Part shown: positions 52,652 to 62,228 of the stretch, in pieces
Position numbering within the stretch: the first letter of the stretch is position 1
Layout: every line of letters starts with the position of its first letter
Origin: AC-32 sp963821495
GTDB taxonomy: Bacteria > Actinomycetota > Thermoleophilia > Gaiellales > Gaiellaceae
Direction: 5' to 3'
Length of the DNA stretch: 64,000 nucleotides
Assembly: GCA_963821495.1 (NCBI GenBank)
Contig: CAWGEA010000003.1
Span: 930,001 to 994,000 of the forward strand
Program-made: the position numbers and the translations under genes
The notes under the pieces: generated by a model
What the model was told of the DNA's origin: nothing
Databases searched by the model: none
What the model saw: only the letters and a program-made list of their open reading frames with translations

Positions 52652-55630
52652 GTGCACATCTGCGCAACTTGCGGCAGGGCCGTCGCGAGCGACTTCGCCT
52701 TCTGCCCGCACTGCGGCGCCGAGCTGGCCGTCGCGCCGGCGGGACGAGAGCAGCGCAAGGTCGTCACAGTCCTCTTCTGCGACGTCACCGGCTCGACGGC
52801 GCTCGGGGAGTCGACTGATCCCGAGGCGGTCCGCGCGCTGCTCGCGCGGTACTTCGAACGGATGAAAGCGATCGTCGAGGCGCACGGCGGCAGCGTCGAG
52901 AAATTCATCGGCGACGCGGTGATGGCCGTCTTCGGGGTTCCGCACGTGCATGAGGACGATGCTCTGCGCGCAGTCCGCGCAGCGACCGAGATGCGAGAAG
53001 CGCTTCCGGAGCTCGGTGTCCAGGCGCGGATCGGTGTTACCACAGGCGAGGTCGTCACCGGGACAGCCGAGCGGCTTGCAACCGGTGACGCCGTCAACAT
53101 GGCGGCCCGGCTCGAGCAGGCTGCACAGCCCGGCGAGATTCTCCTCGGCAGTGAGACGCTGCGTCTCGTGGGCGAGGCTGTCGAGGCCGAGACGGTCGAG
53201 CCGCTCGTGCTGAAGGGCAAGACCGAGCCGGTCGCAGCCGCGCGCCTGCTGGCCGTGACGGGCGAGGGGCGGCGTCGTCACGAGACCGCGATGGTCGGGC
53301 GGGAGACGGAGCTTAAGCGGCTCCACGATGCGTTCGAACAGGCGACGCACGACCGCTCCTGTCAGCTCTTCACGGTGCTCGGGGCGGCAGGAGTCGGCAA
53401 GTCGCGGCTCGCATACGAGTTCCTGAGCGGCGTCGATGCTACGGTCGTCCGCGGCCGCTGTCTCTCTTACGGCAAGGGCATCACGTACTGGCCGGTCGTG
53501 GAAGTGCTCAGGCAGCTCGACGCGTTCCCCTCCGACCCGTCCGCAGCGATGCCGTTGCGCTCGCTCCTCGACGAGGACGGCCCGGAGACGTCGGCCCAGG
53601 AGATCGCCTGGGGCTTCCGGAAGCTGCTGGAGGAGCACGCGCGCGAGCGGCCGCTCGTGTGCCTCTTTGACGACGTCCACTGGGGTGAGGAGACGTTCCT
53701 CGACCTCGTCGAGCACATCGCCGACCTCTCGCGGGACGCGCCGATCCTCGTGCTCTGCATGGCGCGACCCGAGCTTCTCGACCGGCGGCTCGGCTGGGGC
53801 GGCGGCAAGCTCAATGCGACGACCGTTCTGCTCGAGCCACTCTCCGCAGCGGAAACGGAGGTCCTGCTCGACTCCCTGGACGCGTCGGACGACGAGTTGC
53901 GCGCGAAGGTCAATCGCGCCGCGGAGGGCAACCCGCTCTTCGTCGAGGAGATGCTTGCGCTCGCGAGCGGCTCGCCCGGCCGCGAAGTCGCCGTCCCGCC
54001 GACGATCCAGGCCCTGCTCGCCGCGAGGCTCGACCAGCTCGAAGCAAGCGAGCGGAGCGTCCTCGAGTGCGGCTCCGTCGAGGGGAGGATCTTCCACCGC
54101 GGCGCAGTGCAGGCGCTCGCTCCGGAGGAGCCCAAGCTGCCGCAGCTGCTCGTGGCGCTCGTGCGCAAGGAGCTCGTTCGCCCGGACGCGCCGCAGCTCA
54201 CGGGCGAAGAGGCGTTTCGCTTCCGCCACCTCCTGATCCGGGAAGCTGCCTACGAGGCGCTGCCGAAGACGACGCGGGCAGATTTGCACGAGCGTTTCGC
54301 CGACTGGATCGGTAAGCGCGGGCAGGAGCTCGTCGAGCTGGACGAGATCGTCGCGCATCACCTGGAGCAGGCCGCCCGCTACAAGATGGAGCTCGGACAG
54401 CCGGACGTCGACCTGGCCCAGCGCGCAGCGGAGGGCCTTGCCACCGTCGGCCGGCGTGCCCTCTGGCGCGCGGACGGCCACGCGGCGGCTTCACTGCTCG
54501 AACGGGCGCTCGAGCTCACGCGTCCGTTCCGGCTCGACGTCCATCTCGAGCTCGACCTCGCCCAGTCGCTCCAATGGCTCGACCTCGAGAAGGCGGCCGC
54601 GGTCGCCGACGGAGCGGCCGCGAGCGCCAGTGCTGCGGGCGACGAGGCCGGGCGCCTGCTCGCGCTGACTGTGGCCGGATTCTTCCGCTCGATCTATTCC
54701 GCCGATCCGGACGTCGACGAGCTGGAGCGGGTCGCGAATGCCGCTTTGCCGCTGCTCGAGCAAGCGCACGACCACGCCGGCCTCGTCCATGTGTGGTACG
54801 CGAAGGGGTACGGCGTCGCGAGCTGTCGCGGCCGCAACGAGGACTTCGTCCACGCGTCCGAGCAGGCAATCGAGCACGCCAGGCTCGCCGGGCAGCGCCG
54901 CAGCTTTCTCTTCTACCTCGTGATGGCTCTGCTAATGGGTCCACGGCCGGCCGACGAGGCGTTGCGCCGCGTCGACGCCGCCCTCCCGCCGAACCCGTAC
55001 CCCGACGACTTGCTGATGCGCGCGAACCTCGTGGCGATGCTCGGTCGCCTCGACGAGGCGCGTGCGCTCGCGCGCGAGGCGAACCAGCTGCTGCAGGAGT
55101 ATCGAGGCTTCGGGGGCGAGCACTGGGTCGCGGAGGTCGACATCCTCGCCGGCGACCACGAGGCTGCCGCCGTGAACCTACGTCGCTTCTGCGACCTGCT
55201 CGAAGTGAAGGGACGGCGAAACAACCTGTCGCTCTACGCACCGCGGCTCGGGCGCGAGCTCTGCGCGCTCGGACGCCTCGACGAGGCGGAGGCGGCTGCG
55301 CAGCTGGGACGCGAGCTCGCTGCGGAGCAGGACGCCGCGCCGCAAGTCGCCTGGCGGCAGGCGCAGGCGCTCATCGACGCCGCGCGCGGCCGCTACGGGG
55401 AGGCCGAGGCCCTCGCGCGGGAGGCCGTCGCGATCGCGGAGTCGACGGACACGCTCAACTGGCAGGGTGAGGCGCTGTCGGACCTCGGCGAGGTGCTCGG
55501 AGCGAGCGGTCGTATCGATGAAGCCGCCGCCGCACTTGAGGAGGCGCTCGAGCGTTTCGAGCGCAAGAAGAACCTCGCGATGGTGGCCCAGGTGCGACCG
55601 CGGCTGGAGGCTGTGCGCGGGAACCTCTAG
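52652..55630 (+). CDS. Class III cyclase / AAA ATPase / TPR regulator, intact
   Basis: 992 residues. Zinc ribbon CATCGRAVASDFAFCPHC (Cys4, 7, 18, 21), class III nucleotide cyclase domain (VVTVLFCDVTGSTALGE with metal Asp, EKFIGDAVMAVFGVPH, VNMAARLEQAAQPGEILLG), P-loop ATPase (FTVLGAAGVGKSRLAYEF near residue 245, RPLVCLFDDVHWGEETFLDL) and a long TPR-like helical tail from about residue 580. Abundant in Actinobacteria. It may make cAMP or act mainly as a STAND-type signalling ATPase. A potential source of ligand for the CNBD proteins at 32-37 kb. It gives the reference for the broken relative at 22263. Confidence 0.92.
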   Translation: MHICATCGRAVASDFAFCPHCGAELAVAPAGREQRKVVTVLFCDVTGSTALGESTDPEAVRALLARYFERMKAIVEAHGGSVEKFIGDAVMAVFGVPHVHEDDALRAVRAATEMREALPELGVQARIGVTTGEVVTGTAERLATGDAVNMAARLEQAAQPGEILLGSETLRLVGEAVEAETVEPLVLKGKTEPVAAARLLAVTGEGRRRHETAMVGRETELKRLHDAFEQATHDRSCQLFTVLGAAGVGKSRLAYEFLSGVDATVVRGRCLSYGKGITYWPVVEVLRQLDAFPSDPSAAMPLRSLLDEDGPETSAQEIAWGFRKLLEEHARERPLVCLFDDVHWGEETFLDLVEHIADLSRDAPILVLCMARPELLDRRLGWGGGKLNATTVLLEPLSAAETEVLLDSLDASDDELRAKVNRAAEGNPLFVEEMLALASGSPGREVAVPPTIQALLAARLDQLEASERSVLECGSVEGRIFHRGAVQALAPEEPKLPQLLVALVRKELVRPDAPQLTGEEAFRFRHLLIREAAYEALPKTTRADLHERFADWIGKRGQELVELDEIVAHHLEQAARYKMELGQPDVDLAQRAAEGLATVGRRALWRADGHAAASLLERALELTRPFRLDVHLELDLAQSLQWLDLEKAAAVADGAAASASAAGDEAGRLLALTVAGFFRSIYSADPDVDELERVANAALPLLEQAHDHAGLVHVWYAKGYGVASCRGRNEDFVHASEQAIEHARLAGQRRSFLFYLVMALLMGPRPADEALRRVDAALPPNPYPDDLLMRANLVAMLGRLDEARALAREANQLLQEYRGFGGEHWVAEVDILAGDHEAAAVNLRRFCDLLEVKGRRNNLSLYAPRLGRELCALGRLDEAEAAAQLGRELAAEQDAAPQVAWRQAQALIDAARGRYGEAEALAREAVAIAESTDTLNWQGEALSDLGEVLGASGRIDEAAAALEEALERFERKKNLAMVAQVRPRLEAVRGNL

Positions 55631-56233
55631 CTAGCTCCCCGCGTACCACCAGCCGATCGCCGGCAGCCGGCCGCGCTCGAGTGCCGCGAACTCGATGCGC
55701 TCGAGATCCGGCCTGCCCAGCATCGCGGCGAGGTACGGGCGAGTCGTGACGCTCTGACGCTCGAATGCCTCGTCGAGCGCGGCGCGGACGCGATCGCCCG
55801 GGTGGAGCTCGTCGTGCTCGCGACGCCACGCAGCGACGGTCGCGTCGCGCGCCGGGTCGTGCTCCTCGACCCACGCGGCGGCGCGCTCGTCGTATGCCTC
55901 CCAACTGAACTCGGAGACGAAGACGGCCCCGCCGGGGCGGAGCAGACGGCCAATCGAGGCCAGGACCGGCTCGAGGTCGGCATGGTGAAGCGCCATGACC
56001 GAGCAGATCGCGTCGAACCGCCCGATGCCCGTCGCGTCCTCGACCCGCTCGCGGACGAGCCTCGGCGCCGCGGGGGCCTTCGGGTCGATCCCGACCGCGT
56101 CGAAGCCTGCGGTTGCGAGGCGCTCCACCAGACCCCCGTCGCCGCAGCCGACGTCGAGGACGCGCGCCCGCCGCGGCAGCGCGTCGAGCAGGAAGGCGTC
56201 GAAGCCGCGCCACCACCGATCCGTCACGGACAT
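55631..56233 (-). CDS. SAM-dependent methyltransferase
   Basis: 200-residue class I methyltransferase: VLDVGCGDGGLVERLATAGF (SAM loop), AVGIDPKAPAAPRLVRERVE, FDAICSVMALHHADLEPVLA, LLRPGGAVFVSEFSWEAYDE. Substrate unknown. Its ATG overlaps the stop of the preceding oxidoreductase-like gene (TAATG), giving a two-gene operon, and its stop abuts the convergent cyclase gene without a spacer. Confidence 0.88.
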   Translation of the reverse strand: MSVTDRWWRGFDAFLLDALPRRARVLDVGCGDGGLVERLATAGFDAVGIDPKAPAAPRLVRERVEDATGIGRFDAICSVMALHHADLEPVLASIGRLLRPGGAVFVSEFSWEAYDERAAAWVEEHDPARDATVAAWRREHDELHPGDRVRAALDEAFERQSVTTRPYLAAMLGRPDLERIEFAALERGRLPAIGWWYAGS

Positions 56234-56721
56234 TAGGACTCGCGCTGCTCCCAGCGACGGAGACCGCCGGCCGGGTGCCAGGCCAGTCCGTAGCGGTCCC
56301 CCTCGGCGAAGGTGACGAAGCCGGCCGAGTCGACATCGACCGCGAACACGTGGTAGTTCGGTTCCTCAGGCTCCCAGTTGATCCGTGCCTTGACGGTCTC
56401 GCGGTAGCGCGTCCGGCGGTCGCCCACCTCCACCGGGACAGCCCGGCCGTAGAGCTTGAAGTCGCCCTCGTTCCCGAGGCGCGTCGAGACGACCGAATGG
56501 ACGACGAGGCGCGGGTCGCGCAGCAGGTCGAGCGCCTTCGGCGAACGCCACATCATCCCGAGCATCAGCTCGCCGTCGACGAACTCCGGCTCGACCGGCG
56601 TGATCCTCGGCCAGCCGTTCCGGCGCAGCGTGCCGACGAGGCACAGCTCGCGGGCCCTCAGCCGCTCCTCGCCGAGGGCGGCGAGCTCCGGCGCGGCGGC
56701 GGCGAACTCGTCCCAGCGCAT
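56233..56721 (-). CDS. Pyridoxamine 5'-phosphate oxidase-like FMN/F420-binding protein
   Basis: 162-residue split-barrel protein: LCLVGTLRRNGWPRITPVEP, FVDGELMLGMMWRSPKALDL, DPRLVVHSVVSTRLGNEGDF, KLYGRAVPVEV. Matches the PNPOx-like family that binds FMN, F420 or haem; enzymatic reaction unknown. ATG 56721 begins the conserved part; upstream in-frame codons are not family-like. Coupled to a methyltransferase. Confidence 0.87.
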   Translation of the reverse strand: MRWDEFAAAAPELAALGEERLRARELCLVGTLRRNGWPRITPVEPEFVDGELMLGMMWRSPKALDLLRDPRLVVHSVVSTRLGNEGDFKLYGRAVPVEVGDRRTRYRETVKARINWEPEEPNYHVFAVDVDSAGFVTFAEGDRYGLAWHPAGGLRRWEQRES

Positions 56722-56821
56722 CGGCGGCACCGTAGCGAGCCAGGCCGAGGCGGGCCGCAAGTCCGCTTACCAAGCGGGATCTCCTCGGTAGCGACAACGA
56801 GATCAGGAGGCGATCGGTCAG

Positions 56822-57436
56822 ATGAAGAAGCGCTGGATTCTCCCGGCTCTGCTCACGGCGGCGCTGGCGTTCGCGGCGACCGGCGTGGCGGATCCGGGCC
56901 ACGGAAAGGGCGGGGGTCACGGCAAGAAGAGCAAGTTCGGGCCCTACGACGTGGTGACGGACGACCACGGCTCGTGCGGTAACGCGTGGGCGGTCGACAC
57001 CGAGAAGCGCACCTTCAAGGTCCGCCGCAACAACGACGGCTCCTACACGCTGACGCGCTACGACCGCGGCACCTTCCTGACGGCGGCCGGCCAGAGCCCG
57101 GGCGCGTGCGAGACGAAGGGCAAGCACGGCGCGACCGTGCTCGCGGGGGTGCACGGGAAGTTCAAGGGCTACATCCGCGGCCGGGTCACTGGCGGCACGT
57201 TCGACCCGAACGCGACCTGCAACACGCCGGACTGCGGCTTCACCGACGTGTGGATCGCGGCCTTCTTCGGGCCGAGCGCGAGCTTCTCGTGCTTCGAGAA
57301 CTCGAAGGCCTGCCAGTTCGGCTTCCAGTACCACGCGCGGCACCAGGGGCTGAAGTTCCACCACTGGTACGACGTGGGCAAGGGCGCCGGGACGTTCCTC
57401 AAGGAGCGGTTCCACGGCGACGTCGCGAACGCGTAG
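56822..57436 (+). CDS. Secreted protein of unknown function
   Basis: 204 residues with a Sec signal peptide (MKKRWILPALLTAALAFAAT), then a Gly/His/Lys-rich linker (DPGHGKGGGHGKKSKFGPYD). The mature domain has six or seven Cys, including CNTPDC and pairs that could form disulfides, and aromatic-rich beta-like segments (YIRGRVTGGTFDPNAT, DVWIAAFFGPSASFSC, FGFQYHARHQGLKFHHWYDV). No enzymatic motif recognised. AGGAGG lies 11 bases before the ATG, and a strong hairpin follows the stop, so it is a single-gene unit. Confidence 0.85.
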   Translation: MKKRWILPALLTAALAFAATGVADPGHGKGGGHGKKSKFGPYDVVTDDHGSCGNAWAVDTEKRTFKVRRNNDGSYTLTRYDRGTFLTAAGQSPGACETKGKHGATVLAGVHGKFKGYIRGRVTGGTFDPNATCNTPDCGFTDVWIAAFFGPSASFSCFENSKACQFGFQYHARHQGLKFHHWYDVGKGAGTFLKERFHGDVANA

Positions 57437-57460
57437 CTCCTGCTCGCTCGCTTTCGCCCG

Positions 57461-57485
57461 AAGGGCCCGCCTCGCGCGGGCCCTT
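57461..57485 (+). terminator. Stem-loop terminator after the secreted-protein gene
   Basis: A 10-bp perfect stem (AAGGGCCCGC / GCGGGCCCTT) with a 5-base loop is followed by TCTCGTT, 25 bases past the stop. It separates the secreted-protein gene from the CDF transporter gene. Confidence 0.78.
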
Positions 57486-57516
57486 CTCGTTGGGCGGGCA
57501 TGCGATTCTTCGCCGC

Positions 57517-58866
57517 GTGAGTCCCCAGCGCCGGACCGCGCTCGTCTCGATCCTCGCCGCCTGCCTGCTGATCGCGGTCAAGTTCGTGGCCGGGGTCGCC
57601 ACGCACAGCCTCGGCCTGCTCTCGGAGGCCGCCCACTCGGGCACCGATCTCGTGGCGGCGCTGCTGACCTTCGTCGCCCTCGGGGTGGCCGTGCGCCCCG
57701 CAGATCCAGGGCATGCCTACGGGCACGGGAAGGCTGAGCACCTCGCAGCCCTCGGCGAGGCGGCGATCCTCGTCATCGCCAGTCTCCTGATCGCCTGGCG
57801 GGCGCTGTGGCGGCTCTTTGGCCTCGCGGAGGGGCAGGTCGACCCGCGTTGGTACGCGATCGCCGTGATCGGCGTCGTGATGGTGGTGGACGCGGTCCGC
57901 GCGACAGCCTCGTACCGAGTCGGGCGCCGGTACCGGAGCGCGGCGCTGCAGGCGAACGCGCTCCACTTCGCCAGCGACCTCGCCGGCTCCGGAGCCGTGC
58001 TGCTCGGGCTCCTCGCCGCCCGTGCGGGCTACCACTGGGCCGACTCCGCGGCCGCGCTGTTCGTCGCCACGCTCGTGCTCCTCGCCGCAGGGCGGCTGAT
58101 GCGGCTGAACGTGGACGTGCTCATGGACCGGGTGCCGCCCGACGCCGAGGAGGCGGCGCTGGCCGCGATCGGCGCGCTCCCGGGCATCGAGCTGCGCCGT
58201 CTGCGCATGCGCCAGGCCGCCGGGCGGCAGTTCGCGGACGTCGTGATCGGCGTGCCCCCCGGCGCCGCCGTCGGGCAGGGCCATGCGGCCGCGGACGCCG
58301 TCGAGGCAGCGGTGCAGAGGGCGCTGCCCGACAGTGACATCGTCGTCCACGTCGAGCCGCGGCAGGACGAGGCGGCGCTACGGGAGCGCGCGCTCGCCGC
58401 GGCCCAGCGCGTTCCTCGAGTGCGCGAGATCCACAATCTGAGCGTGTTGCGCGTCGGCGCCGCAACCGAGGTCTCGCTCCACCTCAAGCTCCCCGGCGAC
58501 CTGCCGCTGGAAGACGCACACGAGGTCGCGACCGCGGTCGAGCGCGCGATCGTGGAATCGGTGCCGGAGGTCGACACGGTGCAGACGCACCTCGAGCCGC
58601 TCGCGGAGGCCGGAGAGGGGCGGAGCGTCGATGCCGACGACGCCGACCGCGACCTCGTCGAGCGCATCGTCAAGGAGGAGACCGGCGGCCCGCCGCGCGA
58701 GCTGCGCTTCCTGCGCACCGACGACGGTCTGCTCGCCTTTCTGACGCTCTGCCTCGACCCAGGCACGTCGCTGGCCGAGGCGCACACGCGCGCGAGCGAG
58801 ATCGAGGAACGCATCCGCGGCGAGCGGCCCGAGATCGCCGACGTGATCGTGCACACGGAGCCCTGA
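57517..58866 (+). CDS. Cation diffusion facilitator transporter with three tandem cytoplasmic domains
   Basis: 449-residue metal exporter of the CDF family. Six membrane segments occupy about residues 1-200; metal-site motifs are EAAHSGTDLVAAL and ALHFASDLAGS. The soluble part is long: three consecutive ferredoxin-like (ZT-dimer type) units begin near residues 207 (PDAEEAALAAIGALPGIELR), 288 (RERALAAAQRVPRVREIHNL) and 380 (DLVERIVKEETGGPPRELRF). Each ends with a valine-rich strand plus HVEP, HLEP or HTEP. Ordinary CDF proteins have one unit. Metals carried are probably Zn, Fe, Co or Mn. GTG 57517 fits the family N-terminus. Confidence 0.9.
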   Translation: MSPQRRTALVSILAACLLIAVKFVAGVATHSLGLLSEAAHSGTDLVAALLTFVALGVAVRPADPGHAYGHGKAEHLAALGEAAILVIASLLIAWRALWRLFGLAEGQVDPRWYAIAVIGVVMVVDAVRATASYRVGRRYRSAALQANALHFASDLAGSGAVLLGLLAARAGYHWADSAAALFVATLVLLAAGRLMRLNVDVLMDRVPPDAEEAALAAIGALPGIELRRLRMRQAAGRQFADVVIGVPPGAAVGQGHAAADAVEAAVQRALPDSDIVVHVEPRQDEAALRERALAAAQRVPRVREIHNLSVLRVGAATEVSLHLKLPGDLPLEDAHEVATAVERAIVESVPEVDTVQTHLEPLAEAGEGRSVDADDADRDLVERIVKEETGGPPRELRFLRTDDGLLAFLTLCLDPGTSLAEAHTRASEIEERIRGERPEIADVIVHTEP

Positions 58867-58927
58867 CCGGGCCAATCAAGACCGGACTAGCCCTGGCGGC
58901 GAAGCCCCGCCGAGATAGCCTCGCGCG

Positions 58928-59755
58928 GTGAAGCTGTGCATGTTCACGCCGGCGGAGCACGAGATCCGCGGCTGGCCCGGGCGGATCGAGGGCGACCGCG
59001 TGATCCAGCTCGCGGCGCAGACGCTCGAGTCGTTCTTCACCGGGGGTGGCAACGCACGCGAGCACGCCGAGTACGCGCTCGACGAGGTGCGGCTGCTCGC
59101 GCCGGTGCAGCGCCCGCCCTCGGTGCGCGACTTCTACGCCTTCGAACAACACGTCCTCAACGCCCGTGCGGTCACCGGCCGCGGCGAGGTGCCGGCCGAG
59201 TGGTACGAGCTCCCGGCCTTCTACTTCTCGAACCCCGCCGCGATCTACGGCCCCGACGCCGAGATCCCCCACCCGGACGGCTCCGACGCGCTCGACTACG
59301 AGCTCGAGGTGGCAGCCGTGATCGGCGCTGACGGTGCGATCGGCGGGTTCACGATCATGAACGACTGGTCCGCGCGTGACCTCCAGCGCAAGGAGATGCG
59401 GATCGGGCTCGGCCCGGCGAAGGGAAAGGACTTCGCCACCTCGCTCGGGCCCGTGGTCGTCACGCCGGACGAGCTCGGCGACCTGCGGCTGGAGATGGTC
59501 GCGCGCGTCAACGGCGAGGAGCGCTCGCGCGGGAACCTCGGCGACATGTACCACTCGTGGGAGGCGATTCTCGAGCACGCCGGGCGCAACACCGTGCTGC
59601 GGCCGGGTGACGTGATCGGCTCGGGCACGGTTGGCACCGGTTGCATCCTCGAGCACGGCGACGAACGCTGGCTGCAGGCCGGCGACGAGGTCGAGCTCGA
59701 GGTGGAGGGCCTCGGCGTCCTGCGCAACCGGGTCGGTGCGAGACTGTGTGGCTGA
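58928..59755 (+). CDS. Fumarylacetoacetate hydrolase family protein
   Basis: 275 residues. Metal-binding site: VRDFYAFEQHVLNARA, ALDYELEVAAVIG (the ExE pair), FTIMNDWSARDLQRKEMRIG (Asp and Lys), and SGTVGTGCILEHG. These cleave C-C bonds in beta-diketo acids. With HPPD upstream and homogentisate dioxygenase downstream, the likely substrate is fumarylacetoacetate, completing tyrosine breakdown. FAH-family enzymes also include other hydrolases and decarboxylases, so the assignment rests on context. Confidence 0.9.
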   Translation: MKLCMFTPAEHEIRGWPGRIEGDRVIQLAAQTLESFFTGGGNAREHAEYALDEVRLLAPVQRPPSVRDFYAFEQHVLNARAVTGRGEVPAEWYELPAFYFSNPAAIYGPDAEIPHPDGSDALDYELEVAAVIGADGAIGGFTIMNDWSARDLQRKEMRIGLGPAKGKDFATSLGPVVVTPDELGDLRLEMVARVNGEERSRGNLGDMYHSWEAILEHAGRNTVLRPGDVIGSGTVGTGCILEHGDERWLQAGDEVELEVEGLGVLRNRVGARLCG

Positions 59756-59756
59756 G

Positions 59757-61114
59757 ATGCGCATGCGGTTCACCGTGCTCGCGCTCGTGGTCGTCGCCCT
59801 GGGGCTGAGCCACACCGCGATCGCGTCGACTCCCACGGCCCGCCTGAGCGCGTACTACTTCGGCGGCTGGGCATCGCCGCTGGACAGCTTCCACTTCCAG
59901 GGGCTTCTAGACGGACCGTTCGCGACGTGGAGGCCGCTCTCGGGCTGGCGCGACAACACCGCGGTGGCGGTGGAGAGGGAGCTTCGCTACGCGCACGGCG
60001 CAGGAATCGACTTCTTCATCTTCGACTACTACTGGGGCTCCGAGAGCACGACCAACGACCGCTGGCTCAACGTGCCGCTCGGCGTGTACCGGAGCCTCCC
60101 GGACCACCACGGCGTCCGCTACGCGATCCAGTACACGAACGACGTCGAGCGCTACTGGATCCCGGCCGACCAATGGGCGTCCGTCGTCGATCGGTGGGCG
60201 CGGACGTTCTTCCAGGATCCCGACTACGTCCGCATAGACGGAAAGCCGGTTCTGGTGATTCACGACCCGGATCGCTTCGCACGGTCGCTTGGCGGAGCCG
60301 ACAAGATCAACGCGGCGATCGAGGTCCTCGCATGCAGGCCGCGCGCGCCCAAGGCCTGCCCGGAGTCTTCGTCGTCGGAGACTTCTACGTCGGTGATGCC
60401 AACCCACCGGACCCCAGATGGATGTTCGCCGGGCAGCACTTCGACGCGATCAGCCAGTACGGCTATCAGGCTGCGGCTGGCCTGAACGACGGCGCCGTTC
60501 CCTACGCGAGCTTGATCGGGGCAGGCGAGCGAGACTGGGACTACCTCGCAAGCGTGGGCTTGCCCTACATCCCTGACATCACGGCCGGCTGGGACGGCAG
60601 GCCTGCGAACGAGACGATCGACGGGCACCTCTGGTGGTTCGTCCGCACCCCGGCAGCGGTTGCCTCCTTTGTCCGAGACGCGGTCACCTGGTCGCGTGGA
60701 CACCCAACGGAGATCGTCGAGCCCCTTGCCCCGAGGCCGATCGTGTTCCTCGAGGCCTGGAACGAACTGCAGGAAGGGTCGTTCGTAATTCCCACCGTCG
60801 GGCAGGGCTACGCCTACGCCGAGGCGTTGTCACGGGCTCTCGGCGCGCCGTGGAGCCCACCTCGGCACGCCCTGGTCGTGATCGTCCGCGGCGGGCGAGC
60901 CCGGGTGACGAGCAACCCCCGCGGGATCTCGTGCGTACGTCGGTGCCGCGCGCGATTCGAGGAGGGCATTCCGATCAGGCTGCGCGTCGAGGCGTCCAGA
61001 AAGGCTCGAGTCACGATGCGCGGCGCGTGCAAGGGCGCACGGCGACATTGCACGCTCGCCCTGGCCTCGGACGCGGTGGTGCGGATCGCAGTGAAGCGCG
61101 CAAAGGGCGGCTGA
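59757..61114 (+). pseudogene. Secreted glycoside hydrolase 99-like / WbsX-like protein, frameshifted
   Basis: Signal peptide (MRMRFTVLALVVVALGLSHT), then a domain like GH99/WbsX proteins: LSAYYFGGWASPLDSFHFQG, AGIDFFIFDYYWGSEST, YAIQYTNDVERYW, later PIVFLEAWNELQEGSFVIPT. The frame breaks near 60329: after AAIEVL the original frame turns into Ser-rich nonsense ending at 60485, while the other frame continues with MQAARAQGLPGVFVVGDFYV to 61114. One missing base explains it. The C-terminus is an extracellular repeat-like domain with Cys (VTSNPRGISCVRRCRARFEE). Activity, perhaps mannan-type glycan cleavage, is inferred from the family. Confidence 0.8.
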
Positions 61115-61192
61115 AGCTGCACGACACAGCGATGCCCGCCGCGTGGAGTCGCAGGTGACGCTCTTGTCGCGGTGTCTGGCACCGTTACGAAC

Positions 61193-62173
61193 GTGAGGGT
61201 TGTCATCATCGGCGGCGGGGTGATGGGCCTCGCGACCGGGTGGGCGCTGAAGCGGCGCGGGCACGAGCCGGTCGTCTACGAGCAGTTCGAGGTCGGGAAC
61301 CCGCGCGGGTCGAGTCACGGGCGCTCGCGCATCTTCCGGCTCGCCTACGCGGAGGACCACTACGTGCGGCTCGCGCAGGAGGCGCTCGGGCTCTGGCGCG
61401 AGCTCGAGGCCGAGAGCGGCGAGACGGTGCTCGAGCTTCCCGGGCTGGTCGAGATCGTGAGCACGCTCGAGGAGAGCACCGCCCACACGCTCGAGCGCTG
61501 CGGGGTCGCGTGGGAGCGGCTCGATCGCGAGGAGGCGGAGCGGCAGTACCCGATCCGCGTCCCCGAGGGATCGTTCGCGGTCGTGCAGCCCGAGGCGGGC
61601 ATCGTCCGTGCCGACAGGGCGCTCGAGGCGCTCCGGCGCGAGCTCGACGTGCGCGAGCACACCAGGGCGCACCCGGACGAGGTCGACGCCGACGCGGTCG
61701 TCGTCACCGCCGGGTCGTGGGTGAACGAGCTGCTCGACGAGCCGCTGCCGGTGAAGGTGACGCGCGAGACGTTCTGCTACTTCCGTCTCGACGGCGCGCG
61801 CCCGATCCCGTCGGTCGTCTCGTTCAAGGCGGACCGGCACACGCACGACATGTACTCGCTGTACGACCCGGTCTACGGCCTGAAGGTCGGCGCCCACCAC
61901 GCGGGCCGCGAGGCCGATCCGGACGTGCCGACCGACCCGCAGCCGGAGCTGATCGAGCGCATCGCCGCCTGGGCAACCGAGACCTACCGCCTCGACGACG
62001 CCGAGCCGGCCGCGGCAGACACGTGCATGTACACGACCACCGAGGACGAGGCGTTCATCCTCGAGCGGCGTGGGCGCGTCGTCGTCGGCTCCCCGTGCTC
62101 GGGCCACGGCTTCAAGTTCGCGCTGGCGATCGGCATGCGGCTCGCCGAGCTCGCGCTCGAAGCCGCAGGCTGA
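61193..62173 (+). CDS. FAD-dependent oxidoreductase, monomeric sarcosine oxidase-like
   Basis: 326 residues. FAD-binding VRVVIIGGGVMGLATGWALK, then FEVGNPRGSSHGRSRIFRLA, the hallmark of monomeric sarcosine oxidase and N-methyltryptophan oxidase, and the C-terminal VVGSPCSGHGFKFALAIGMR whose Cys is the usual covalent FAD attachment residue. Oxidises N-methyl amino acids with release of formaldehyde and hydrogen peroxide. GTG 61193 places the dinucleotide fold at the very N-terminus; GTG 61172 would add seven residues. About 50 residues shorter than typical members. Confidence 0.88.
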   Translation: MRVVIIGGGVMGLATGWALKRRGHEPVVYEQFEVGNPRGSSHGRSRIFRLAYAEDHYVRLAQEALGLWRELEAESGETVLELPGLVEIVSTLEESTAHTLERCGVAWERLDREEAERQYPIRVPEGSFAVVQPEAGIVRADRALEALRRELDVREHTRAHPDEVDADAVVVTAGSWVNELLDEPLPVKVTRETFCYFRLDGARPIPSVVSFKADRHTHDMYSLYDPVYGLKVGAHHAGREADPDVPTDPQPELIERIAAWATETYRLDDAEPAAADTCMYTTTEDEAFILERRGRVVVGSPCSGHGFKFALAIGMRLAELALEAAG

Positions 62174-62228
62174 TACCGGAAGCGCTTTTGACCGCTCCGG
62201 CGAGCGGGCGTACAGTCGAACGGTTCTT

